Source: Massospora cicadina (Eukaryota; Entomophthoromycota; Entomophthoromycetes; Entomophthorales; Entomophthoraceae). From it: 64,000 nt of DNA. Made by a program: the position numbers and the translations under genes. This document shows positions 32,040-44,605 of this stretch, piece after piece. The stretch is from contig JAKSZP010009571.1 of the NCBI GenBank assembly GCA_022478985.1, positions 1 to 64,000 of the forward strand. Reading direction: 5' to 3'. The notes below the pieces were generated by a model that worked only from the letters and a program-made list of their open reading frames with translations, ran no database searches and had not been told where the DNA came from. Every line of letters begins with the position of its first letter. The stretch's first letter is position 1.

Positions 32040-33057
32040 TGCAACCCTCCGTCAGGCCAGCAATTATCTTAGATGCACATAGGACAGTAGGTCATGGAGG
32101 GCTGCGGAAAACGCTGGAGTCATGTGACCCATCACTACTGGGAGAGCATGCACTACAATGTACTTGAGACGGTTGTTTGTTGTCATCAGTGCCAAGTGGT
32201 AAACCTTTCCACAAGAAGACCACCTACCATCTGGTTAAGCCTCGTTTTGCATGGCATACCATTTCTCTTAATGGGGTGGGGCCTCTGCCAACTGGCGTGA
32301 ACAGCTCTAAGTATATAATAGTATCAATTAATCATTTGACACAATGAGTAGCAGCAATAGTGATCAATGATTTGGGGGCTGTCACCACCACCAAGTATAT
32401 CATGGAGTGTATCATACAGCAATATGATTGTCCACAGTTTAGCCTCACATACAACAGAACCAATTTAATGTCACACATCCTGCCCAGGTTTAACAAACTG
32501 ATGGCAATCTGTGGGGTCTTGACTAAACCATACCACCCTAATCTAACGGAATAGTGGAACAGGTCACGGAACCTTGGTGAACATTCTCCGCAAGCTTGTA
32601 AAGGATTGGTTATATGAATAGAGTACCCTCTTATCCACCAATGTCTTTACATATAATATCAGCTACCGCTCTTCAACCAGCAAGAGTCCTTTTTCAATTG
32701 CTCTATGGTAGACATCCAGCTTCGCCTGCATTGCTTTACTCCTGTGTGGAGGGTAATGGTAGAGTAGAACTGAAGCATTATATGAATAACTTAATGGACA
32801 CACTGATAAAATTACAAATGGAAGCTTACCCTACCAGCTTAGCTAAGAGGATTTGTGATCAGGCGGCGGACCAAAGTAGACGTAGTGGACTCCCACAGTT
32901 TACTGTAGGATATTTTGTCTTGTTCCACGACCAACATGGGTTTGGAAGGAAGAACAAGCTCGCTAACATCTGGACCAGACTGTTTGAAATAGTTGAGAAG
33001 ACTAGTAAAAATGCCTACACCATTAAAAAACCTGCGGGCGCTTGGATTTGCAACTGA
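32040..33057 (+). pseudogene. Element F integrase
   Basis: The H2C2 region (about 32080-32200, HHYW...CCHQCQVV) is followed by core remnants and YHPNLTE. A C-terminal module (GYFVLFHDQHGFGRKNKLANIW...GAWICN) runs to 33057. No chromodomain follows before the LTR. Confidence 0.78.
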
Positions 33058-33120
33058 GTTTATGCAAAGTTCCTCCAAGCATACAAGCAATAGGAGCTCT
33101 TTGTCAAGTCAAGGGAGCAA

Positions 33121-33621
33121 AGTCAAGAAATTGATATGAATTGACGATAAGCTATAGTTCCAGCAGATCTTAATTTAGATTTGAGGTGAGCCTCAAGATT
33201 GTGTGGAAGATTATGTGGATGCAAGGCAAATTGATCAAAGTATTCATAGTTTAGCAAATTAAAGAATTCTTCTGAAACTTTGATGATAGAATGAAACAAT
33301 TAAAAACTCATAGCAAATAGGAATTTACTAAGAAGAAGGGTAGATGCTGATTAGGAATACTAAAGATTAAGAGTTGAGCATGAGAATGAGCAAGGGGGTT
33401 TTTTTGGAAAGAAGAAGAAGGAAGAAGAGGGGTTAGCAGAAGCAGTCCGTTATTATATATATAAAATATACTGGGTTTTGGTGGGGCAATAGCTCCTTAT
33501 ATTAATACTTTATTGTATATATTGAGGATTAGTAATCACCATATTTCTCATCCATTGATCAGTGGGTTTTACCTAGTGCAACCAGCTTGGCGGATTCAAT
33601 CAATATTGCCAAAAGTTAACA
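33121..33621 (+). repeat. Element F 3' LTR
   Basis: It is preceded by a purine-rich tract (AAGGGAGCAA, 33111-33120) and ends AAGTTAACA. The TG start has mutated (AGTCAAGAAATTG versus TGCTGAGAAATTG in the 5' LTR). Confidence 0.78.
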
Positions 33622-33634
33622 ATCTTTTGATTCA

Positions 33635-36600
33635 ATGGGATGATGTTGCCAAACTAGAATTCAATTTAATTTAAGCAATAACTTATTTCTGGTATCAAGA
33701 CTGTGTTTATTAAATTTCTGATACTAATCCTGTTCCTAGATGATTGTTATCATTTTCTCCCCTTCCAAACATGTCTATTGTATTATTAAACCTCACAGTT
33801 GCCCTCATTACAGCCCTTTGGCATGTGGTGAAGACATATCATACTATTATGAACAAATACCTACCCCATGTCAATCACAAATTATATATTTGAAATCATC
33901 CAGATGGCTATGACAACAACTTTCTGGGCCATCCACTAGGTTTTGGAAATTCTGATTGAAAGCTCATTTTTATCACACTTAACCGCATCCCTGACATAAG
34001 AAATTATGCCAAAATTTAAGCAATCTCAGCCCCTATGTTTGCATAAGCAATATGATTGCTTATTTATTGTCAATGAACTTTCATGACTTGCTTATCTTGC
34101 CATTTTTATGTTTGGTCAAAGTTTTCTATTCCCAATTCCAACGATAAGACACTAGTATAACAGAAAGCCACCCTCCAGCCAACTGTAATCTTACTATCAA
34201 TACATTTCAAAAACTGTGGATATTCCCCTGTTCCCTATAAGAGGTGTCAATCAGGTGCTAGATGCCTTATTTGAATTTAAAGTTAGCTTTGCAGCAGGCG
34301 GATCTCAATCTCCATATCCTATGGATGTCCAAAAAAGTGTTTCCCTTAGACGTTCTTGACAAGATGCCTAAGGTTGGGTATGGGGATTACTTTGCTCAAC
34401 CAATAAGTCAGGGAACTTCAATCCCTTAATTACCCTCATGGCTTCAAAATTGCATGCTCCAGAATTTAGATCCTTATGTCTGTTGCATCTATTTACCTTG
34501 GTACTAGAAATAGAAAATTTTAGCTTCACTAATTGAGACGTTCATGGACTAGCACTCCCATTTTGCTTACCCATAGATGTTGCTATTTCAGCCTTCAGAG
34601 CTGCACTGGATGTAGACTCCAAGAGCCACCATCTTGGGACCTCTTGCCTGCATTATTTGAAGCTACATTCCTTTTGAAAAAACTATTGTCTCCACCCCAC
34701 GTCAAAGTACCAAAGTATCAACTTTAGCAATTAAACTGCCTGTAGGCACCATTAACACCCTTTTAAGTCCCATTCTAGTGAAGGACCACACTCCAAAGGC
34801 TCAAGTCAACAAGAACGCTTAAAACAATTTTCCAGTATCTCAGTGTTGTCTCCAGAAAATGCTACTAGCTCACAATCTCCTTCTTACAGTCTGAGTCATG
34901 AAACAGAGTACCTTACTTTCCTCACAACACAAGGAGTTGACTGCGTCATTGGACCCTAACAACCCCACATTATCACCAGAACAGATGTGCATAGTGGGAA
35001 CTCTTTAACATAACTTATAATCTATACCGCCTCTTAAAGAACAAGATAATACTTGAATCTTAGTGGGCCTCAATCCATTAACTCCATGACCTTTATCAAA
35101 AAACAAGTTTGGGCTTTTTTTGTTTCCTGTGATTTTACAATTAGGAATTACTAAAATGAAGTAAATGAACAATATATACCAGAGCAGTTGGTAGTTCTAG
35201 GGACCTCACGGTGGCATAATATCCTGACTTGAGTTGAATATGGAACCCAGTACTAGGCGTATCTTTGGCTCAAATGTTATTCTATACTATGCGACGTCAT
35301 GTTTTGTTATATGTCCACAACTTTTACTTCTAAAATCAATTATCAGAAGAAAATGACATGGTATACCAAGAAATCATTGGAGTTAGAAGATTGCAACATC
35401 AGCGTGTCAACATCAACTTGGATCAAACTTCCTGTCCTTTGAGAATGCAGAACTCAGAGGTGAGTTACCCCTTATCACTAATCTCCCACAGGAAACATCC
35501 TTTGGCTCCATAGCAGCTCCCGTACCCTCCCATTCAGACATCACACCAGATCTTACAGCATGTTGAACCCCTATAAAAATACTTTCAACTTAGAGTTATC
35601 TACCCAGTTCCCATAACACTCAGCCTATGACCCAGAATTCCACCTGATCTGGGTCTGTTCAGAATTTTTTCACTTTATTTTTACACAGAGGAAGATGGCA
35701 AGGCTCCAGTATTGTGTCTAGATGATATTTTAGATAAGGGCAGGGTCTTTAAGAAGTTCTCACAAACACTTCACCAGTGGTTTTTGCATAATGGAGGATG
35801 TATCATTGATCCCTGTGTAGACTATGGGCACCAAAACAACTTGATGGTTCCATATCATATTACCTGCCTCTAAAACATCAATCTCTCAGTAAAATACAAA
35901 AAATAATGTTTCTCCAAGCTTGACCTGGTCAACGTTTCTAATCAAGTGAGGGTCAAGGAAGGGCAGGAGTGGCTCTAGGCCATCTAAATTAGGAGAGAAT
36001 ACTTTCAGTTTTGGGTGATGCACTTTGTATTGAAAAACGCTCCAGTGACCTTTCAAAGACGTAATGTCAATGTCATGAGATTACAGTATTCTTTCACTAT
36101 TTCTTAGATCACTGATATCCTAATACACTAACCCCTATTATGAACAACATGGTAAGATTTGAAAGCGGTTATGGATGATTTCCACAAGGTCAGGCTCTTT
36201 GTCAAGCCTTCTAAATGCGAATTCTTCAAAAAAGAAGTTACCTTCCTGAGTAAAATTATTGAGGGAAGATTACTAAGTACCCCCATGAAAGCTAGAACCA
36301 ATTCAATTGTTCCTAACTATAACATCCCAAAAGCAATTAAGAGCTTCCTGATTACTGTGACTTTTATCAAGAAGTTCTCCCCTGTCATTTCTCAATTGGT
36401 AGAAACTAACAACCATCTAAATTGTATGAATGCTACTTCAAGTAGACAAATATGTGTCAGTAGGCTCTTGAGTTCATCAAAGAGGTCTTCCTCTTGGCTT
36501 AAGTTCTATAGAATGTAGACTTGTCTAGGCCTTTATTGTGGCCTGAAATGCATCCTCAGTTACTATATGTGCAGTTCTTCTTCAGGATCATGATTGAGTT

Positions 36601-37931
36601 GATCACCACGTCACTTTATTCTCCCATAAGTTTACTCCTCTGAACAACCCTAGGCAATATATGAAAAATAACTGTCAGCTTTGTCCTAATCACTGACTTA
36701 CTCAAAATAACTTCTTAAAGAGACCCAATATAAGATTACAGTGAGGACCAACCATCAATCTTTAATGTACTACAGAAAGTCACAAAAACTATCCTACAGC
36801 CAGTCCTGCAACTTTTGTTACTTATGCAATATCCACTTTGGTACGAGTTTTAAAAGGGTTCTTGAGTGTCTTACCAGACATGTTAAATTAAAACCCTTTT
36901 TTTAAAACTCAGCGTGGATGGCCTTCACAAGCTTACCACCATCATTTCCTCAACAAAAATATTGACGCTCGCCACCTCTTGGTATCCTTCACTGGCTTAC
37001 CCCAAGACGCGCCCTAATAGACTAGAATAAATCCTCCCAGTCAATCTCTATGGAGAATATTGAGTTATATGAGGACTCAGGACAACTCTCAGAAGAATAC
37101 TTACTATGGCTTAAAAGAAATGGTTTTCCTCTTTTGGGATATAGTTTAGTTAACCCTCCCTTCGCGACCTGGTCATCAAGGAGCACCACAATCCCCCAGC
37201 AGTGGGACATCCTGTGTCCAAAAGTGTGGATAATTAGCCAAGAGATAATACAATTGGATAGTCTCCTCCAAGAATATCATCATGGATTTCCAGCTGTGTG
37301 GTATGCGCTTAATCCAAAATATATAGGTCTAGAAGTAAAGGATTTATACATTCCTTGCAAAAGGATGAGGTACCTGGACCTTGGTTTCCATTGACTTTTA
37401 TTGTGGAGCTTCCTTCTACCAAGGGCTAAGACGCAATCATGGTGGTTGTCAATTGCTTTACCAACTTTCCTTCCTCATTCCATGTGATACTACATTCAAT
37501 TAAGAAAAACTTCAGCTATGTTTGTAGCGCATGTGTTCTTTATGTTTGGTCTACCAAGAGAGATATTAAGTAAACGTGGATACTAATTTACCGCTAGTTT
37601 TCTGGAATTCTCTCCTTAATCTTCTTTGGATAAAGCCCATTTAGCTTACTGCTTATCACCCATGACCATGTGGGAAAGCCAAGAGGGTAAAAAGAACACT
37701 TGAAAATAGCTCTGCTGCTATATTTCATCCAGCCATGACACATGGACATCAGACCTTCCTAGATCCCAATTCCTATATATAATATTCCTCATACTTACGC
37801 TGGTTTCTACACCTATGAGGCCAACCTGAGTTGTAATAGTTATTATAAAATAGCTTTCATCTTAAATTTGTATTTCCATCAGTAAAAGCGCTCATGAACT
37901 ACATTAGCAGAGCCAAAACTTTTAAGGAGAG
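33635..37931 (+). pseudogene. Decayed chromovirus body G1 (gag-pol remnants)
   Basis: The order on the + strand is: a hydrophobic stretch (MSIVLLNLTVALITALWHVV, about 33770), gag-like helices to about 35000, a possible protease, RT (CVDYGHQNNL about 35815; KAVMDDFHKVRLFVKPSKCEFF 36165-36235), RNase H traces (36540-36900) and integrase traces (36990-37860). The RT catalytic site is destroyed (stop then ITDIL near 36105). A chromodomain is not recognisable and may be deleted. It could be the body of the E1 element or of the following G LTR. Confidence 0.68.
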
Positions 37932-38925
37932 TGTAAGTCCTGAGGATCATCCCCTATTCCTGGACAGGAAGGAGCACCACTACAGAATTAGAAAATGGGG
38001 CCCAAGAAGGCTGTAGTACCCTCAATAACCAGGGCGACTTAGCCCATATGGTGTAAAGGTGATGGGTCACAGCCTATCCGCTTAATATCTCCCCTAGCCT
38101 AATTACTACCCATGAGTTGCTGGAACTAAGGATTTGCACTTGGGGAGGTGAAACCAGAAGGCATTGTTAGCCCTTAGGTTGCCTCCCTGTCAAGCATCAA
38201 AGTTATCAAAAAAGGTGTTTGAGTCCTTCCAAGATATGTAAACCATTTTTGAATGTAAATGAGTCAATTGGAGCGAATTTATATTCAGTAAACACACCCA
38301 AGCCATCTGACTCGATATATGGTGTGACATCCTGTCTTCAATAGGTTCAGCTGATCCAAACCAATTTAAATAAAGCTTGAATCAACCCTACCATTCCTTC
38401 CTGTTAGCACGCTCTTTAAGTTCAGTTGACAGATCACCGCCGTCAGACCAAGACATGACCAATTATGATATATTGTAAACTTTTTGATAGTTAGCAATCC
38501 AAACAAGGGTTAGAGTAATTTTACCGCTTATTTGGATCAGATTAAACTACTGAATAACATAGTATGCCAATCCGTTAGAACTTTGTCATGTTGAAAAAAT
38601 GGTTAGCCACAATGTACAACCTTTTATTACCAAAATGGGTCATAATACAGAAGCCTCAAAAGGTTCTGATGTCAGTCCATTTTTTACTTCTCTTACTTTA
38701 AAATAAACTTTAAATTTTGGAATATTTGACTTTTAAGTATTCTGTGGTTACCATTGTCAACCATGTTACCTGGTCTTTGGAATGAATGAGCCATAGTAGC
38801 ACTTATCATCCCCAACATATATAAACTACTTTGGTCAGCTTTGACATTGGTATTCTGGTTGTCATTTTAGGTTTAACTCATCAATAATGGCAAACCAGTC
38901 TTATTTTTAACAGATGGTTCCATGA
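37932..38925 (+). repeat. Family G LTR, first copy
   Basis: It starts TGTAAGTCCTGAGGATC and encodes the U3 peptide NQGDLAHMV (about 38020-38046, then stops) and WVTAYPLNISP. A TATATAAACTA box lies at about 38817. It aligns with 42952-43950, with roughly three quarters identity by eye. The right boundary is approximate. Confidence 0.7.
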
Positions 38926-41900
38926 CTTGATGAACTGACATTTAATATATCCTTCTTCATCATTCTAAAAATAGGAGATGTAATGTTTTTGTTATATAAG
39001 ATGAATTTTTAACTCTTTCAAATTCTTGTAATCTCTTGGTGGTAACCATGATCAGTTGTTTGAAGCTTTTACGCCATGCTTGAAGATTGCTTATAGGCCC
39101 AAAAAACATGAAGGCATACTTCAGATTTAAGTTTAAACCAAACAATGGGTTGAATTAGAGGTTGGAGGAGAATCAAAGTTCTACCTTATTGTGGCTGCCT
39201 CAGGAAGATCCATTACCAAATTTTTTTCTAGTTTATCTGCATCCAATCTGACTATAAACCTTGTAGAGTAAAAACATTGTGTAATGAATTTTACAGATCC
39301 CATACTATCTCATCCCACCCAGTATCCATATTCTTTAGTGATCAAGCTTGTCTGCTGAGTCAAACACCAAGGGAAAACAGGTGTAGTTGAATCCTTAAGT
39401 GCCTTTACTGTCCTTGATATAACATGCTGAGATTGATGGAAAATAGTCAGCCAAGGAAACTGTTCTCCAATATGAAACTATACAGGTTGACATTATTGTA
39501 ATTACCTCATCTCAGCCAGTTATGTCCCATGATGTTGCAAATAAAAAAGACTATTTCCATTTTTTGTTGCCTATTATAACACTTAGGATCCTATAAGGTC
39601 CCTATTGGTGGTCTCTTGGATACAGGAGAGGATGGGAATTTCATGAGTTTAAAAATAGCACAAGGTTAAGATTTGGATCTAAAAATGGGTTCATCTTTAT
39701 TGAGTGATAATTCGGCTTTAATGACTTGCTATGAAGTGAGACGTCCTATTCCATTTTTAATGTGCACAAGTTCTTCTTTTAAAACTGTTTTGCCGCGGTG
39801 CTAAACTTACTATTTACAGTTATGCTTAGGTAGGTTGGTGGCGTCTTCAACAGGTAAATATGATCTAAAGCCAACTTCCTGCCTTTTTGAGTTATACAAA
39901 TTTGCAGTGCTTCCTCTTATTGATATTTATTCACAGCAAGAGCATTGGGACCCACCACTTCACTGCCCTACACCAATGAAATAGCACCTGTTTTCCATTA
40001 CTGTTCAATGCCTTATAGATACATATTCAATATGAAAAAAGCCAATTATCTCCTGCCTAACTATAATCATGATTTGGATTTTCGATTGATGGTGGATTTA
40101 AACAATATAAACTGCCCGTTGTTTCCATATACCAAAAAAGAAAATAAGGCTTTGGATGTTTGGTTAGAGGACATGCTCTAGAAGGGATTAATATTTCGAA
40201 AATCCACACCCGTTGCTTCTCCTATAGTCTTCACACAGAAAGCTGATAGAAACTTATGGCCTTATGTGGACTATGGACATCTGAACAACATAACCGTACA
40301 TGAACTCACCTCTTCTATTGGAGCAAACAATTATTCAGTTGATTGCAAAGTCCCATGTTTTTTCTAAACTTGACCTTGTAATCCTTTTTATTAAGTAAGG
40401 GTAGCAGAAAGCCAGGATTGGCTCACGATTTTCCACACAGATGGTATAGTTCAGTTCAAAGTAATGCCCTTTGATCTCAAAAATGCACTTGAAAACTTCC
40501 AACATTTGATTTATAAAGTACTAGGTGAGATTTAATTTGACTACACTGTGGCCTATACTTAAAAATCCTGGTGCATGCAACCAAGAATGAGCAGCATTCA
40601 AATGATCTTGAAGTTGTTCTGCCTGCCCTTAAGAAAGCCAATTTGTATGTGAAGCTCTCAAAATGTGAGTCCTTATAGAAAAATACTTTTTGAGGTAATC
40701 TGGTTCTAAAAAGATGGGTACTCAATACCTTCCTGTAAACTTGAAACCATTCTTTTGTGGTACACCCCTCAACGCAGAAACAACTTTGTAGCTTCTTGGG
40801 AACCGTTCTCATTCTTGGGAAGTTTTCCCCCACGCTATCTCAGTTAACGGCACCTCTCCACCCCCTGATGAGAAAATATACAGTTAAGTAGGCAGAAGCC
40901 TTTCAATAAGAGTTTATGCCAATAAGGAGGCATCTGTTTCCACCCTCATTCTCAAAATTCTGAAATGTATAAGACCTTCATTATGGCATGTGATGCATCT
41001 CTGGCAGCTGTGGGGGCTGTTTTACCCCATGACCAGGATGGGGTAGAGCGCCCTGTCACATACTTCTCTTGCAAGTACTCTTCCTTTGAAACATAATGGT
41101 CAATATATGAAAAGGAGCTTGCTGCGGTGGCATGGGCGCTCGCAAATCGACAGTGTCATCTCCAGGGAGCGCAACATGAAGTTGTCATCAGAGCAGACCA
41201 TCAATTTCTCATATATTTTAGAAAGTTGCAGAAATTGGTCCATTATCAAGCCCACACATATTGCAACCTTTGCAGTTTCAACTAATAATTGTTAAAGGGG
41301 CCCTGAATGCCTTTCCAGATATGTTATGTTGCAACCCTCATTAAGCTTAACCAATGAGGAGTCCCAAAAACTTACTATGGTTATCCCACCCTATCAGATC
41401 CTAGATATTGCCCCCCTCACAGTCTCCGTTGTGGACTGGGCTTCTGATGTACTACTGGTTTCCCGCGTTTTGGCTTCCCAAACAGCTTTATTGAAAGGGA
41501 TGAAGTTATTTGGTAACAGGCAACATTGCCTTAAAAAGAACCCACTATACCTTGTTGGTTGAGATTTTGATTAAGACAGGGTTTGGGTACCTCCCCTGTT
41601 GTGCAACGAAGTCATTAAAGAATACTATGATCCTCAGCAGTGGGTCATCCAGGAATTAGAATGTGCCAATAATGCGAAAGGTCATTTAATTGGCCTATAT
41701 CTCTAAAGAAGTGCCACCTGGATAGAAGACTATGTTACTTGTACCAATGTAAAATAAAAAAGTTGGGGAAGAATGGTCTGGTACACCCACTACAATAGGC
41801 CAAAGGGCCCTAGACCTCTATATATGTTTCTTTAATTTTGTAACACCCTCCTTCCAATGGGTTTGGTGCAATAGTGGCTTTAAAGGATTGATTCACCAAG

Positions 41901-42951
41901 TTTGCATTATTAATTCCTTGTCATTAAGCTACCTCCTCAGAATATACAGCCAGATTTTTCATCATAAATGTCTTTTTTATGTTTTTTCTACCATTAAAAG
42001 TAGTTAGTTATTAGGGTACCCAACTTGCATCCCAATTCTTGAATTCTCATTAAGCCATTAATGAGATAAAGCTTGTTGTTCTACCGTCTATCATCCACAG
42101 TCTGATGAGCAGATGGAGATGGCTAACTAGATCCTGTAGCAGTATCTTTGTTGCTATGCCTCTGATACCCAGGACCCTTGGGCTGTTAATATCCCCTTGG
42201 AGAAGTTCGCTTACAACAATGCAAGTCACTTCTCCACTAGCTTCTCCACATATGAGGCTACTTTAGGGTATAACCCCTCCTTTTAAAATTGGTCCTCACC
42301 TTCACTAAGAAGTGCCTGCAACTTAGGCACGCCTGATGAAAATCCGCTTTATTCAAAACCTGGTTTGCAAACAGCTATCAAAGGCTACTAACAACTACAA
42401 GAAGTATTCAGAACATAAATGGCTCCACACCCATGGGTTTAAGGCTACTTGGATATGCTGGATACGCGTCATATGAGAATGAAGGTACCCTCTAAGAAAT
42501 TTACAAGCAAATGTTTAGGTCCTTATGTGGTATAAAAGTTTTAGGAATGAGGCTTTCCGTCTGACACTGCCTTCCAATTGGAAGCAGCATAATGTTTTCC
42601 ATGCTTCCAGATACTCCATTTTAAGAGTGAAAAACCATCTACTTCTGAGCCATTATTAATAAGATACTCCTGAGAAGATCAAGGTTGAAGCAATTATGGC
42701 TTCTAGATCTCGCCTCTCCATTCAGCACTTAGTTGCTGGAAGAGTTTACCCTCATACAAGAATATCTGGATGCACTAAGGATTGCGCTAACTTCAAGGAG
42801 CTGATGGAAGCTTTCCAAAAATCGCACCCTGTGGCCTCATCCCCCAGAAGGTTACAGCCATCCTCTCTATAAAGTTACCCAAAGCACACAAACATTACGC
42901 GCCTACACAGGTTCCTGGCAGATGAGAACCTCCTTTAAATTGGAAGGATGA
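38926..42951 (+). pseudogene. Decayed chromovirus body G2
   Basis: Protease (LDTGEDGNFMSLK, about 39615), RT N-terminus (about 40020-40350, with YVDYGHLNNI), RNase H (MACDASLAAVGAVLPHDQDG about 40985; YEKELAAVAWALA about 41107), integrase (about 41590-42420) and LPSNWKQHNVFHAS (about 42570) with chromodomain remnants to about 42840 and the IKLPKAHKHYA linker. The RT active site is lost and gag is largely missing. G LTRs lie on both sides. Confidence 0.72.
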
Positions 42952-43950
42952 TGCAATACCTGGGGATCAGCCCCTAACCTGGATAGGAAGGTGCACCCCT
43001 ACAGAGCCAAAAAGGGGACTAAGAAGGCCGCTGCACCTCTCATTAACCAGGGAGAAGTAAGCCCATATAGTGGATGAGTGATGGTCCACAGCCTATCCAC
43101 TTAATACTAACATCAGCTAGAACTCCCTACTACCCATGGGTTGCTAGGAAGAATTAGGAGGTTCTGCAAGGAGGAGGTGGAAGCTAGAAGGCATCGTCAA
43201 TCCTTAGGTTGCCTAACCATCAAGCACCAAATTCATCAAAAGAAGGATTTAAGACCTTCCAATGTGTGTAAACCAAAAGTGAATGTTATTAGTCAAATGG
43301 AGAGAATTTTAATTTATTAAACATATTAAGCCTTCTGACTAGATATATATTGTAGTAAGCCCATATTAATAGATTTAGCGTTTTAAAACCATCTAAATAA
43401 AGCTGAAATTATCCCTACAATCCCTTCATGGTCACTCTCTACCAGTTCCACGAACATATTGCTTCCGTCAGCCCAAGCCATGACCAGGTCGGAAAGTATT
43501 TTGTAAAAGTTTTATAGTTAGCAATCCAAACAAGGGTTAGAGTAATCTGACCGCTTACTTTGATCAGAAATCACTACTGGAATAACATAATGTGTCAATC
43601 CAATAAAACCTTGTTATGCTGGAAAAATGGTTGACCACAATGTATAACCTTTATTACCCATATAGGTCATAAGACAGCAGCCTCCAAGAGGTTATGACGG
43701 CAGTCCTTTTTTACTTCTCCTAGCTCTAAATAAACCTCTAAAGCTTAAATTTTTTGACTTTTAACTGTTATGTGGTTACCATTGCCAATCATGTTTCCTG
43801 GTTTTTAGGATGACTGGCCCATAGTGGCACTTATAATACCTGATATATAAACTAATCTGGTCATCTTTAACAATGATATTCTGTTTGTCATTTTAGATTG
43901 CAACTCATCCATACTGGCAGGACAATTGTGATTTTATTAAAAAAGGTCCA
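42952..43950 (+). repeat. Family G LTR, second copy
   Basis: It starts TGCAATACCTGGGGATC after a degraded purine tract and contains the U3 peptide remnant (NQG...HIVDE-like, about 43045) and TATATAAACTA near 43850. It serves as the 3' LTR of G2. Confidence 0.68.
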
Positions 43951-43956
43951 TTAAAG

Positions 43957-44605
43957 AGTGTGTCTGTATCTCCCTTTATTTTTGTAGAGATAATGGAAGA
44001 TCCAAACCCAAATAACTAGGGAACTTGCTACAAAACCTAAAAAAGAAGACACCGCAGATGGTGCCCATGTCTATATGGCTAAATATAATATATATAGAGC
44101 TGTAATAACTACAGGTAGCAAAAGAAGGTAATATCTTGGTTAGACTCCAAGAAAAAGATCACGACTGACTGATAATCAAGGTCTAGGCCTTGTGGAGCTT
44201 TAATTAGAAGCGGTATAGAAGCAATAAATGGTGGAATCAGATAAGCATTAATTTCAAGAGTATAAAATGACCTATGTTGTTGGATACCTCCTTAAGGAGG
44301 TCCATGTCTAGGACAACTAAAACCTCATAAAACAAAAATTTAATAGGTTTTATCATGAAATAAGATTGACCAAAAGAGAATTTGGTCAAACAAAAAACGA
44401 TTTTAAGGGAAATTGGGTATTGGTCATATTATTTTGTTGTGTTACTAAGCCACATTCAGCCAATAACAAGACTGCTATCAATGATAGTACAGTAGCTCAA
44501 GTATTTATAAACTTGAGCTCCAGACTGGAGATTTATATCCAGTTCTACTAGTATTATAATTTAATTGTTGATCAAGTTTCCAAATGGAAATTAGGTGTGA
44601 CACCC
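43957..44605 (-). repeat. Family H LTR, first copy (H1)
   Basis: It aligns with 56553-57198 throughout (for example GGTCTAGGCCTTGTGGAGCTTTAATT and AGCATTAATTTCAAGAGTATAAAAT). The high end is GGTGTGACA, followed by CCCCCG, a polypurine tract on the minus strand. The low boundary is approximate. Confidence 0.62.

Larger units (their letters stand above)
27557..33621 (+). mobile_element. Element F: decayed Ty3-like LTR retrotransposon
   Basis: The LTRs 27557-28055 and 33121-33621 are about 500 bp each and strongly diverged. The internal order is gag, protease, RT, RNase H, integrase, all with many stops. The candidate TSD is ATCTA (27552-27556) / ATCTT (33622-33626). It sits inside the end of the E1 LTR. 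No chromodomain is seen, unlike A, B, G and H. Confidence 0.85.
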
